This document shows positions 7,879 through 16,049 of a stretch of DNA of 64,000 bases, one piece after another (position 1 is the stretch's first letter; each line of letters begins with the position of its first letter). Origin of the DNA: Pseudomonas lundensis. Lineage in GTDB: Bacteria; Pseudomonadota; Gammaproteobacteria; Pseudomonadales; Pseudomonadaceae. Under the pieces are notes generated by a model. The model had not been told where the DNA came from, searched no databases, and saw only the letters and a program-made list of their open reading frames with translations. The DNA lies in the NCBI RefSeq assembly GCF_001042985.1, contig NZ_JYKY01000018.1:1-64000 (forward strand). Direction: 5' to 3'. A program made the position numbers and the translations under genes.

Positions 7879-8225
7879 AACTCGCCACCGACCTCCCCGA
7901 CACGCCCGTCTTGCGTGAGCTGATGCAATTGCTACACGAAGAAATCGGTCTGCCGGAGCACAAAACCGTCAGTTTGAAGACGGCGATCAATCTGGACCTG
8001 GGCTGCAATGGCCGTGACGCCCAACAGCTGATGGAGGCGCTGGAAGAGCGCTTCGGGTTGACGCTGGATGATTACGACGCCTATCGCTACTTTCAGCCCG
8101 CAGGCCATGACCCTCACCTCAAGCGCAGCGCCAAGGGCCGGGAAAGCAAAGTGCCCTTGACGATTGGCATGCTTTACGCAGCCATCGTGGCGCAACACTG
8201 GGACACCGACAGCCTTGAAGGCTGA
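7875..8225 (+). CDS. DUF1493 family protein (acyl-carrier-like fold)
   Basis: A 116-residue protein starting MKLATDLPDTPVLRELMQLL. It contains the DUF1493 pattern of an acidic helical segment (TAINLDLGCNGRDAQQLMEA) followed by FGLTLDDYDAYRYFQP. DUF1493 proteins look like acyl carrier proteins without the phosphopantetheine serine motif; their function is unknown. The ATG at 7875 is preferred over a TTG at 7854 because it overlaps the stop of the small upstream ORF, although no strong ribosome site is present. It is divergent from hcp and convergent with pckA, sharing a terminator with it. Confidence 0.75.
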   Translation: MKLATDLPDTPVLRELMQLLHEEIGLPEHKTVSLKTAINLDLGCNGRDAQQLMEALEERFGLTLDDYDAYRYFQPAGHDPHLKRSAKGRESKVPLTIGMLYAAIVAQHWDTDSLEG

Positions 8226-8236
8226 TTCGCAGGTAT

Positions 8237-8264
8237 AAAAAAGCCGCCCTCTCAGGCGGCTTTT
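8237..8264. terminator. Bidirectional intrinsic terminator between DUF1493 gene and pckA
   Basis: AAAAGCCGCC (8239-8248) pairs with GGCGGCTTTT (8255-8264). It has a T run in one direction and an A run in the other, serving both convergent genes. Confidence 0.85.
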
Positions 8265-8290
8265 CGTGAATCAGCGTTCGGTGCGAAGGG

Positions 8291-9832
8291 TTATGCCTTC
8301 GGGCCAGCCGCCTTGATTGCATCGCTCACGTCAAACTTCTTGAAGTTTTCGGTGAACAGGCCAGCCAATGCCTTGGCGGCTTCGTCGTACGCAGCTGGGT
8401 CAGCCCAGGTGTTGCGCGGGTTGAGCAGAGCCGTGTCGACGCCCGGTACGGTTTTTGGCACGTCCAGGTTGATGATGTCCAGGTGTTCGGTTTCAGCACC
8501 GATCAGCGCGCCGCTCTGGATCGCAGCGATCACGGCACGGGTGGTCGGGATGTTGAAACGCTTGCCCACGCCGTAACCACCGCCGGTCCAGCCGGTGTTG
8601 ACCAGGTAAACCTTGGAGCCGAAACCGCGGATGCGCTTGATCAGCAGCTCAGCGTATTCACCGGCAGGACGTGGGAAGAATGGCGCGCCGAAGCACGTCG
8701 AGAAGGTCGACTTGATGCCGCTGCCCGAACCCATTTCAGTCGAGCCCACCAGTGCGGTGTAGCCAGACAGGAAGTGGTAAGCCGCTTGTTCTTCGCTGAG
8801 GATCGACACCGGCGGCAATACGCCAGTCAGGTCGCAGGTCAGGAAGATCACGGCGTTAGGCTCGCCGCCCAGGTTCTTCGGAGCGCGTTTTTCGATCAGT
8901 TCACGCGGGTAAGCGGCGCGGCTGTTCTGCGTCAGGCTGTCATCCGAGTAGTCAGGCTTTTTGTTGGCATCCAGTACCACGTTTTCCAGAACGGCGCCGT
9001 GCTGGATGGCCTTCCAGATGACCGGCTCATTCTTCTCCGACAGGTCGATGCACTTGGCATAGCAACCGCCTTCGATGTTGAACACCACGCCCACGCCCCA
9101 GCCGTGTTCGTCGTCACCGATCAGGTAACGGCTTTCATCAGCCGACAACGTGGTCTTACCGGTGCCGGACAGGCCGAAGAACAGGGTCACGTCGCCGTCT
9201 TCACCCATGTTGGCGGCGCAGTGCATCGGCAGGACGTCAACGGCTGGCAACAGGAAGTTTTGAACGGAGAACAGGGCTTTTTTCATTTCGCCGGCGTAAC
9301 GCATGCCTGCGATCAGGACTTTTTTGGCCGCGAAGTTGATGATTACGCAACCGTCGGAATGGGTGCCATCACGCTCAGGCACGCACTCGAAGTTCGGTGC
9401 GTTGATCACTTGCCACTCATCTTTGCCAGCCGGGTTGTACTGTTCAGGGTTGATGAACAGGCAACGGCCAAACAGGTTGTGCCAAGCGGTTTCGGTGGTC
9501 ATTTTCACGGGCAGGTAGTGCGCCGGGTCAGAACCTACATGAACGTGGGAAACGAAGCGCTCGCGCTCACCGAGGTAGGCCGCAACACGGTCCCACAGTG
9601 CGTCGAACTTGTCGGCCGGGAACTTGCGGTTGATCGCGCCCCAGGCAATGGCGTCCTGAGTCGTAGGCTCTTCAACGATAAAGCGGTCAGCTGGCGAACG
9701 GCCGGTACGGTGGCCCGTTTTAACAACCAGTGCGCCATTGTCGGCAAGCTCACCTTCACCACGGTTCAGGGCTTCTTTGACCAGATCGTCGATGCTCAGA
9801 TCGGTGTACACGGCGTTATTAGCTTGCGTCAT
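8291..9832 (-). CDS. pckA: Phosphoenolpyruvate carboxykinase (ATP)
   Basis: Converts oxaloacetate plus ATP to phosphoenolpyruvate, CO2 and ADP, the entry to gluconeogenesis. The 513-residue protein has the substrate-binding HRTGRSPADRF (about 41-51), the kinase-1a P-loop GLSGTGKT (220-227) and the downstream metal/ATP site segment. It is of normal length, with an ATG at 9832. With fbp in the same window it reflects growth on organic acids, usual for pseudomonads. A perfect inverted repeat 43 bases upstream may be an operator. Confidence 0.97.
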   Translation of the reverse strand: MTQANNAVYTDLSIDDLVKEALNRGEGELADNGALVVKTGHRTGRSPADRFIVEEPTTQDAIAWGAINRKFPADKFDALWDRVAAYLGERERFVSHVHVGSDPAHYLPVKMTTETAWHNLFGRCLFINPEQYNPAGKDEWQVINAPNFECVPERDGTHSDGCVIINFAAKKVLIAGMRYAGEMKKALFSVQNFLLPAVDVLPMHCAANMGEDGDVTLFFGLSGTGKTTLSADESRYLIGDDEHGWGVGVVFNIEGGCYAKCIDLSEKNEPVIWKAIQHGAVLENVVLDANKKPDYSDDSLTQNSRAAYPRELIEKRAPKNLGGEPNAVIFLTCDLTGVLPPVSILSEEQAAYHFLSGYTALVGSTEMGSGSGIKSTFSTCFGAPFFPRPAGEYAELLIKRIRGFGSKVYLVNTGWTGGGYGVGKRFNIPTTRAVIAAIQSGALIGAETEHLDIINLDVPKTVPGVDTALLNPRNTWADPAAYDEAAKALAGLFTENFKKFDVSDAIKAAGPKA

Positions 9833-9874
9833 GAGGTTCCCCGTCGGCCATTGGCCGATTGCGCCAAACGTTTT

Positions 9875-9899
9875 GTAGTAGAAAATTTTGCACTACTAC
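9875..9899. promoter_or_regulatory. Inverted repeat upstream of pckA, possible operator
   Basis: GTAGTAG (9875-9881) and CTACTAC (9893-9899) are perfect 7-bp arms around an AT-rich 11-bp spacer. The position, 43-67 bases before the pckA start, suits a regulator site. The regulator is unknown. The rest of the gap to hslO (9900-10011) holds a weaker dyad, CCTGTCA (9954-9960) / TGACAGG (9982-9988), followed on the minus strand by a T run at 9937-9943; this may be the hslO terminator. Confidence 0.45.
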
Positions 9900-10011
9900 C
9901 GCGAAAAAAGTGGGCCGGATTATGCCAGAAACGCCCAAAAAAAGTAGGGCCCACCTGTCAGAACCGCGTTATACCGGGCTTTGACAGGGGTTTTACCTGC
10001 GCTGAAACGTT

Positions 10012-10914
10012 TTAGTGGTGAGTGCCTGAAGGCGTCTCTACACCTGCGCCCGCGAACAATTGATCGACATCGGCGGCATCGAACAAGTAGCGCTCGTTGC
10101 AAAATTGGCAGTCGATTTCAATATGGCCGCCGTGCTCTTTGACCAGCGTAAGCGCATCGTCATGGCCCAGGCTGGACAACGCATTGCCGGAGCGTTCGCG
10201 CGAGCAGCTGCATTTGAATTCGATGCCATCCTTATCAAAAAGACGCACTACATCCTCGTGGAACAAGCGATGCAGAATTGTTTCGTTATCCAGCCCCAGC
10301 AGTTCTTCGACCTTGAGGGTATCGCCCAACGCATTCAGGCGGTTCCAGCTCTCGGCACGTTCTTCTTCGTCTTTGATCACTTCGGCCGGCAGTTGCTGCA
10401 AGAGCATGCCGCGCGCGCGTTTGCCATCCGCCGCGAGCCAGAAACGCGTAGGCACCTGGTGCGACATTACGAAGTAATTGGTGAAACAGGCCGACAGATC
10501 ATTGCCGTCCAGGTCCACGATGCCCTGGTAGCGCTTACCGACAGTCGGGTCGATGGTCAGGGCCAGGACGCCGTTGGGCATCAGGTCGCTCAGGGTCGCG
10601 GCGGGGGTGATCTGGTCCGCGTCAAATCGGGCCAGGCCGCGAATTTCATGTTCGCTGGTGATTTCAATCATCAGCAGCGGAACCGCGCCTTCGGAACGGG
10701 CTTGCAGGCTCATCAGGCCGTCGAATTTCAGGGTGCTGACCAGCAACGCCGCGGCGGCCATCAGCTCGCCCAGCAACTGTTGAACCGGCTCAGGGTAAGC
10801 GTGCTTGGCCAGTACCTCAGCGTAGCTGTGATCCAGCGACACCAGCTCGCCGCGGGTGTCGCTGTTATCGAAAATGAAGCGCTGCGTAAAGTCGGTTTTG
10901 CGTAAATCGGACAT
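10012..10914 (-). CDS. hslO: Redox-regulated chaperone Hsp33
   Basis: A 300-residue cytosolic holdase activated by oxidation and unfolding. The four zinc-binding cysteines sit in the C-terminal redox switch: CSC (in FKCSCSRE, about residues 231-240) and CQFC (in IEIDCQFCNERY). The N-terminal substrate-binding core includes MAAAALLVSTLKFDG and SEGAVPLLMIEIT. Length and start fit the family. Upstream of pckA on the same strand, an association seen in other pseudomonads. Confidence 0.96.
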   Translation of the reverse strand: MSDLRKTDFTQRFIFDNSDTRGELVSLDHSYAEVLAKHAYPEPVQQLLGELMAAAALLVSTLKFDGLMSLQARSEGAVPLLMIEITSEHEIRGLARFDADQITPAATLSDLMPNGVLALTIDPTVGKRYQGIVDLDGNDLSACFTNYFVMSHQVPTRFWLAADGKRARGMLLQQLPAEVIKDEEERAESWNRLNALGDTLKVEELLGLDNETILHRLFHEDVVRLFDKDGIEFKCSCSRERSGNALSSLGHDDALTLVKEHGGHIEIDCQFCNERYLFDAADVDQLFAGAGVETPSGTHH

Positions 10915-11015
10915 AGGAATAGGGTTCTAAATTGGTGACAAAATGTGTAGGAGTCTTTATAAAGGCGCGTTTTTAGCACCTATCGAGTGCAAAGACCCAG
11001 CCAAGGGGGCATGTC

Positions 11016-11813
11016 ATGAACAATCCCACTCTGTTCCAAACAAGGTGGAACCTCAGAGCCCTAGCGGGGTGTAATTTACTCGCTCTGGGGCTTTTGTGTT
11101 TCTGGTTATGGCCATTCGGCCAAATTCTCTGCCTGACTTTCGACGACTGGTTGTTCCATCTGCTCAATCGTCCATTGGCTGATAACCCTATATGGCTCCA
11201 CATATGGGCAGTTGCAAGTCTTCGACCTTTCGATGTGGTAGTCGGGGTCATCATGCTGGCCCTGCTGATCAAAGGTAACTGGGTATTTGAGGCCACTCAG
11301 GTGCGTCGCGCGCTGTTTGGTTTTCTGGCGATCCTGTTGCTGTTGGTGGTGATCCGCGCGCTGTTTTCCAAACTCACGGCCGCGATGGGTTGGCAGCACA
11401 ATAGCCCGTCGATGGTGTTTGAAGATGCCATTCACCTGAGCGACTTCTTTCCGGGCCTTGAAAAAACCTGGGAACTGAAAGACCGCTCAAGCCAGAGCTT
11501 TCCGGGCGATCACGCGTCGGTGCTGCTGATCTGGGGCATGTTCATGAGCGTGTTCAGCCGCACCATTGGCCAGAAGGTGGTGATCTGGGGCCTGACGCTG
11601 CTGTTCATGATGCCGCGACTGGTAGCTGGCGCCCATTGGGGCCAGGACGACTACATCGGCGGCTTGTTGCTGGCATTCCTGGCGTTGGGCTGGGGCTATT
11701 ACACCCCGTTCGCGGCCAAGGTTTCAGGTGCGCTGATGCGCGTGACGGCACCGATTTTTTCGCTGTTGCAGCGTCTGCCGCTGGTGTCACGCATGAGCGT
11801 GGTACGCGGTTAA
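11016..11813 (+). CDS. PAP2-family membrane phosphatase
   Basis: A 265-residue integral membrane protein with about six hydrophobic segments, the first at residues 15-35. It has the PAP2 catalytic motifs SFPGDHAS (about 165-172, carrying the proton-donor His) and PRLVAGAHWGQDD (about 203-215, with the nucleophilic His and Asp), with KTWELKDR as the first motif. Family members dephosphorylate lipid phosphates such as undecaprenyl or lipid A phosphates at the periplasmic face. The substrate here cannot be assigned. Divergent from hslO and convergent with hslR. Confidence 0.85.
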   Translation: MNNPTLFQTRWNLRALAGCNLLALGLLCFWLWPFGQILCLTFDDWLFHLLNRPLADNPIWLHIWAVASLRPFDVVVGVIMLALLIKGNWVFEATQVRRALFGFLAILLLLVVIRALFSKLTAAMGWQHNSPSMVFEDAIHLSDFFPGLEKTWELKDRSSQSFPGDHASVLLIWGMFMSVFSRTIGQKVVIWGLTLLFMMPRLVAGAHWGQDDYIGGLLLAFLALGWGYYTPFAAKVSGALMRVTAPIFSLLQRLPLVSRMSVVRG

Positions 11814-11847
11814 GCAACGCGCGTCATACACCGTTTAAACCTCCGCT

Positions 11848-12255
11848 CTACTCGGCGCCACTGGCATCCTGAAACTGATGCAGTTGGCGCCGTTGTTTTT
11901 TGGTCGGTTTACCGTCCGTCGTGATGCCCATTGCTCCGGATTTGCGCATGGCGGCAGCGTGTTCACGCTTGGCAATACTGTGCTCAGTTTCGGCGTACAA
12001 CAATTGCGCCTCGGGCGCGCCACGACGCACGACTGACAGCGCTTTGACTTCGACCGTGCGCTCTTCCAGGCCCACGCGTATTTGCAGCTCATCGCCCAGT
12101 CGAGGCTCTTTACTCGGCTTGCAACGCTCACCGCGACAATGCACTTTGCCACTTTCAATAGCGGCCTTGGCCAGCGCCCGGGTTTTGAAAAACCGCGCCG
12201 CCCACAACCATTTGTCCAAACGGACCTTTTCGTCTTCTTCTTGCTTCTGAGCCAT
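11848..12255 (-). CDS. hslR: Heat-shock ribosome-associated protein Hsp15 (S4 domain)
   Basis: A 135-residue RNA-binding protein that recycles stalled 50S subunits carrying peptidyl-tRNA. The S4 domain covers about residues 8-70 (VRLDKWLWAARFFKTRALAK ... SGKVHCRGERCKPSKEP). A basic C-terminal tail (TDGKPTKKQRRQLHQ) is typical of Hsp15. Start ATG at 12255. Convergent with the PAP2 gene; no clear terminator is seen in the 34-bp gap. Confidence 0.9.
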   Translation of the reverse strand: MAQKQEEDEKVRLDKWLWAARFFKTRALAKAAIESGKVHCRGERCKPSKEPRLGDELQIRVGLEERTVEVKALSVVRRGAPEAQLLYAETEHSIAKREHAAAMRKSGAMGITTDGKPTKKQRRQLHQFQDASGAE

Positions 12256-12371
12256 TGGAATTCCTCTTCTTTGACAGAGTCAGAACTGTACTACCGTTTC
12301 TAATGAATAGATGAATCTGGCATCCGGCTAGAATGCCGTTCCTCTCAGCGCCTTTGGCGAGGTTATGTCCC

Positions 12372-13151
12372 ATGACGTTTTTTCCCGATTCCCTGACGGG
12401 CGCCAAAAGCCGTTGCGACGCTTGTCGACAAGCCACGCCGCTGGGGTTCGATTTCCAATTTGCGTACCAACCGATCGTGGACTTGCGCGATCAATCGGTG
12501 TTTGCCCACGAAGCACTGGTCAGAGGGCCTGCCGGTGAAGGCGCACTGGATGTTTTACGGCAGGTAAATGACACCAATCGTTACCGCTTCGACCAGGAGT
12601 GTCGCACGCGTGCAATCAAGGGCGCGGCCGCGCTGGGCATGCAGCAACACCTGTCCATCAACTTCATGCCCAACGCGGTGTATCGGCCGGAACTGTGCAT
12701 TCGCAGCACCCTGGAAGCCGCCAAAGCCCACGATTTCCCGCTCGACAAGCTGATTTTCGAAACGCTGGAAAGCGAACACATAGATAACTATCGCCATTTG
12801 ACCCATATTCTGCGTGAATACCGCGAATTCGGTTTCAAGACAGCCATCGATGACTTCGGAGCAGGTTATTCGGGGCTCAATTTATTGGCGGATTTTCAAC
12901 CTGACCTGATCAAGCTCGACATGGCACTCATCCGCGATGTCGATCAGGATCGTGCGCGTCAGGCTATCGTGCGCGGCGTTGTCATGATGTGTTCTGAATT
13001 GAACGTTACAGTCATAGCCGAAGGCATCGAAAGCGCTGGCGAACGGGATTTCCTGGCCGATTGTGGAATATTTCTGATGCAGGGTTACTGGTTCGCCAGA
13101 CCGGCATTTCAAGCGTTGGCCGAGGTTCGACCTGCGGCCTGGATACGTTAA
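12372..13151 (+). CDS. rimA: EAL-domain c-di-GMP phosphodiesterase RimA
   Basis: A 259-residue single-domain EAL protein. The signature EALVRG, the metal-site NFMPNAV, the DDFGAGYSGL loop, KLDMALIRD and EGIES are all present, so it should be catalytically active. It is the first gene of a three-gene cluster with a RimB-like protease and rimK. This rimABK arrangement in P. fluorescens links c-di-GMP to glutamation of ribosomal protein S6. The ATG at 12372 (MTFFPDSL) is chosen, with GAGG upstream; the frame is open to 12333. No sensory domain is attached. Confidence 0.9.
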   Translation: MTFFPDSLTGAKSRCDACRQATPLGFDFQFAYQPIVDLRDQSVFAHEALVRGPAGEGALDVLRQVNDTNRYRFDQECRTRAIKGAAALGMQQHLSINFMPNAVYRPELCIRSTLEAAKAHDFPLDKLIFETLESEHIDNYRHLTHILREYREFGFKTAIDDFGAGYSGLNLLADFQPDLIKLDMALIRDVDQDRARQAIVRGVVMMCSELNVTVIAEGIESAGERDFLADCGIFLMQGYWFARPAFQALAEVRPAAWIR

Positions 13152-13166
13152 TCGCGGTTACTCATA

Positions 13167-13649
13167 TTGAAGACATTTGATCATCTGACCGTTGTCGGTC
13201 TGCGCGAGTGGGTGGCGCTCCCCGATTTGGGCGTCGCAGGCTTGCGCGCCAAAATCGACACCGGCGCCAGTACGTCCAGCTTGCACGCCACTGAAATCGA
13301 GCCTTTTGTGCGCGATGGTGCCGAGTGGGTGCGTTTCAACGCTCATTTGGGCACCCTGGTGCAACTGCGTCATCGTCGTTGCGAAGCCCCCCTGGTGGCG
13401 ATAAAAACCATTAAAAGTTCTAACGGTCATGCGCAGGTTCGCTATGTGATCCGCACCCGCCTCGCACTGGGTGATCGGGTCTGGTCGGTGGAGTTCACCC
13501 TCGCCTGCCGCAAGTCCATGCGTTACCGTTTACTGCTCGGTTCAAAAGCCCTGATCGATGGCCAACTGGTGGTCAATCCGGGGCTCAAATACGTTCAAGA
13601 CAAGCCGGTTTTCCCGGTCTCTACCCTTTCTGCCACAGGTGCTGCATGA
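13167..13649 (+). CDS. rimB: Retropepsin-like ATP-grasp-associated protease RimB
   Basis: A 160-residue aspartic protease-fold protein (RimK/LysX-like protease family). The catalytic motif AKIDTGASTSSLHA (about residues 29-42) contains D-T-G. In the Rim pathway it trims the glutamate tail added to ribosomal protein S6 by RimK. The only plausible initiation codon is TTG at 13167, since the first in-frame ATG is deep in the protein (RKSMRYR); translation may be weak or coupled to rimA, 15 bp upstream. The stop overlaps the rimK start. Confidence 0.88.
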   Translation: MKTFDHLTVVGLREWVALPDLGVAGLRAKIDTGASTSSLHATEIEPFVRDGAEWVRFNAHLGTLVQLRHRRCEAPLVAIKTIKSSNGHAQVRYVIRTRLALGDRVWSVEFTLACRKSMRYRLLLGSKALIDGQLVVNPGLKYVQDKPVFPVSTLSATGAA

Positions 13650-14551
13650 AGATCGCTGTGCTGTCGCGTAACCCGCGTCTGTATTCCACTCGTCGCCTGG
13701 TCGAAGCCGGGACGGAACGAGGCCACGAAATGGTAGTGATCGATACCCTGCGTGCCTATATGAACATCGCCAGCCACAAGCCGCAGATCCACTACCGGGG
13801 CAAGCCGCTGGAAGGCTTCGATGCCGTGATTCCGCGCATTGGTGCCTCGGTCACGTTTTACGGCTGTGCGGTGTTGCGCCAGTTCGAAATGATGGGGGTT
13901 TTCCCGCTGAACGAATCGGTGGCCATCGCACGTTCGCGGGACAAACTGCGCTCCCTGCAATTGCTGTCGCGGCGTGGGCTGGGGTTGCCGGTGACGGGCT
14001 TTGCGCACTCGCCGGATGACATCCCCGACCTGATCGAAATGGTCAATGGCGCACCGTTGGTGATCAAGGTGCTGGAAGGCACTCAGGGCATCGGCGTTGT
14101 GCTGTGCGAAACCGCGACGGCGGCAGAATCCGTGATCGAAGCCTTCATGGGCCTCAAGCAAAACATCATGGTGCAGGAATACATCAAGGAAGCCGGCGGC
14201 GCCGATATTCGCTGCTTCGTGGTGGGTGACAAGGTGATTGCGGCGATGAAACGCCAGGCCAAGCCGGGTGAGTTCCGTTCCAACCTGCACCGTGGCGGCA
14301 GCGCCAGCCTGATCAAGATCACCCCGGAAGAACGCATGACCGCCATTCGGGCCGCCAAGGTGATGGGGTTGAGCGTGGCAGGCGTGGACATCCTGCGCTC
14401 CAATCACGGCCCGTTGGTGCTGGAGGTCAACTCCTCACCGGGTCTGGAAGGGATCGAAACCACCACGGGTAAAAACGTGGCCGGAATCATCATTGAACAT
14501 CTGGAGAAAAACAGCGGGCCGAACCTGACAAGAACCAAAGGCAAAGGCTGA
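13646..14551 (+). CDS. rimK: Ribosomal protein S6 glutamate ligase RimK
   Basis: A 301-residue ATP-grasp ligase adding glutamates to the C-terminus of ribosomal protein S6, which alters translation. It has a short N-terminal pre-ATP-grasp domain (MKIAVLSRNPRLYSTRRLVE), then ATP-binding elements (PLVIKVLEGTQGIGV and QEYIKEAGGADIRCFVVGD) and the metal-site end VDILRSNHGPLVLEVNSSPG. Start overlaps the rimB stop (ATGA). Regulation of activity by c-di-GMP, RimA and RimB is known for P. fluorescens. Confidence 0.96.
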   Translation: MKIAVLSRNPRLYSTRRLVEAGTERGHEMVVIDTLRAYMNIASHKPQIHYRGKPLEGFDAVIPRIGASVTFYGCAVLRQFEMMGVFPLNESVAIARSRDKLRSLQLLSRRGLGLPVTGFAHSPDDIPDLIEMVNGAPLVIKVLEGTQGIGVVLCETATAAESVIEAFMGLKQNIMVQEYIKEAGGADIRCFVVGDKVIAAMKRQAKPGEFRSNLHRGGSASLIKITPEERMTAIRAAKVMGLSVAGVDILRSNHGPLVLEVNSSPGLEGIETTTGKNVAGIIIEHLEKNSGPNLTRTKGKG

Positions 14552-14568
14552 CGCCCGCCGCCACGACC

Positions 14569-14606
14569 AAAAAAAACGCGAGGCTGCCTCCATCGGCAAC
14601 CTCGCG
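14569..14606 (-). terminator. Intrinsic terminator of the ompR-envZ transcript
   Basis: CGCGAGGCTGCC (14577-14588) and GGCAACCTCGCG (14595-14606) form a 12-bp stem with one mismatch. The A run at 14569-14576 gives a U tract on the minus strand, so it mainly serves envZ; rimK may end here too. Confidence 0.8.
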
Positions 14607-14624
14607 TGTGGTTAGCTCAGGTCA

Positions 14625-15938
14625 TTACACCGCGCCACGGGGCAACATCAGCCCCAATGGCAACCTGACCCGCGCTTCAAGCCCACCGCCGGAACGGTTG
14701 CGTAACTCGACATTGCCGCCATGCATCGACGCGATGCGCTTGACGATGGCCAACCCGAGCCCGGTACCCTTTCCGCCGCGGGCACGATCGCCGCGAATGA
14801 ACGGGTTGAAGATGTCTTCAAGCTCGGAAGGGTCGATGCCTGCACCACGGTCCATCACGCTGAGCACCACATACGGCGCGCTCACATCGCCTGACACATA
14901 GGCGGCCACTTCCACATCCTCACCCGCATGATGCAACGCGTTGCCGATCAGGTTGTTGAGCAAGCGCTTCATCGATACCCGGCGCAGCGGAAACGGCTGA
15001 ATCGGTTGCAGGCGCAAACGCACCCGCTCTTCGTTCTGGTTGTAAGGTGCCACGACCTCACGCACCAGCTCGCACAAGTCCACCTCTTCGACCAACTCGT
15101 CACGGCCATCGCGAATAAAGGCCAGGAACTGATCGAGGATCGCGTCCATGTCTTCGATATCGCGCACCATGTCGTCCGTCAGGTCGTTATGGTTGCCCAT
15201 CAATTCCAGCGACAACCGCAGACGCGTCAATGGCGTACGCAAATCGTGGGAAACCCCCGCCAGCATCAACTCTCGCTCGCGACCCGCTTGCTCCACGTCT
15301 TCGGCCATTTGGTTGAACGCGCTGTAAACCTCCGTCATCTCACTCGGCGTATCACTGATCGGCAACCGCACGCTGCGGCCCTGACCCAGTTGACGCGCGG
15401 CATACACCAGGCGCTTGAGCGGCTGGTTAAGTTGACTGACGAAAATCCACGCCGACGCCGTTGAGAGCAAGCCAATGGCCAAGAACCAGCCCAGCACGCT
15501 CCATATTTTTTGCCCGCGCAGCGGGTGCGGGTACAGCGGCACTTTCAGCCAGCCATCCCCCAGACTCGGCGCCCGAACCCACAAGGCGGGTGGCGAATGC
15601 ACGCGCAAGCGAACCTCGGTATCAGCGCCCAGCTCGGCCTGCATCTGACGTTGGTAAGCACCGCTGTAAGGCCAATGTTGCTCACCCTCGGGCACGCCGC
15701 CACCCACCACCCGGATCAACCCGGCGGCATCGGCAATTTTTTCGCGGTTTTCCTCATCGGCCGCCCAGTAGGCACGCAGCGTAAGCGCAACGCCGTGGCT
15801 GTACTGACGATCAACCAGGACATCTTCATTCATCAGCAAGTACACCAACGTCAGTGCCTTGGAGAACAGAACGACGATCAATACCAGCCAGAGGGTGCGC
15901 GAGAAGAAACTTTGGGGGAACCAGAGAGGGGTTTTCAT
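14625..15938 (-). CDS. envZ: Osmosensing-type sensor histidine kinase EnvZ
   Basis: A 437-residue inner-membrane kinase partnered with OmpR. Membrane segments lie at about residues 16-36 and 147-168 around a periplasmic sensor loop. HAMP follows, then the H-box LAGVSHDLRTPLTRLRL with phospho-acceptor His231 and an HATPase domain with N-box NLIGNALHH, G1 DRGAGID and G2 GKGTGLGLAI. The start MKTPLWFPQSFF at 15938 is preferred to an upstream in-frame codon at 16004, which lies inside a palindromic repeat. Expressed after ompR, with the repeat in between. Confidence 0.93.
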   Translation of the reverse strand: MKTPLWFPQSFFSRTLWLVLIVVLFSKALTLVYLLMNEDVLVDRQYSHGVALTLRAYWAADEENREKIADAAGLIRVVGGGVPEGEQHWPYSGAYQRQMQAELGADTEVRLRVHSPPALWVRAPSLGDGWLKVPLYPHPLRGQKIWSVLGWFLAIGLLSTASAWIFVSQLNQPLKRLVYAARQLGQGRSVRLPISDTPSEMTEVYSAFNQMAEDVEQAGRERELMLAGVSHDLRTPLTRLRLSLELMGNHNDLTDDMVRDIEDMDAILDQFLAFIRDGRDELVEEVDLCELVREVVAPYNQNEERVRLRLQPIQPFPLRRVSMKRLLNNLIGNALHHAGEDVEVAAYVSGDVSAPYVVLSVMDRGAGIDPSELEDIFNPFIRGDRARGGKGTGLGLAIVKRIASMHGGNVELRNRSGGGLEARVRLPLGLMLPRGAV

Positions 15939-15995
15939 AGATTGATGCTTTTGCAGTTTGCAGGAGCGCGTAGGGATACCCGCAGAAATGAAATT

Positions 15996-16033
15996 GCGGG
16001 CCACTCAGGTGTTGAACACCCTGCGTGGCCCGC
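15996..16033. repeat. REP-like palindrome between ompR and envZ
   Basis: GCGGGCCAC (15996-16004) and GTGGCCCGC (16025-16033) are perfect arms with further internal pairing (GGTGTTGAACACC). On the minus strand it is preceded by GTAGGAGCGGGC, the sequence common in dispersed intergenic repeats of fluorescent pseudomonads. It may modulate ompR/envZ mRNA stability or stoichiometry. Confidence 0.65.
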
Positions 16034-16049
16034 TCCTACAAATGATCCA

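Noticed and set aside
8483..10015. 510-codon plus-strand ORF across pckA
   Set aside because: Antisense shadow of pckA, which has all catalytic motifs; high GC third positions open the opposite frame.
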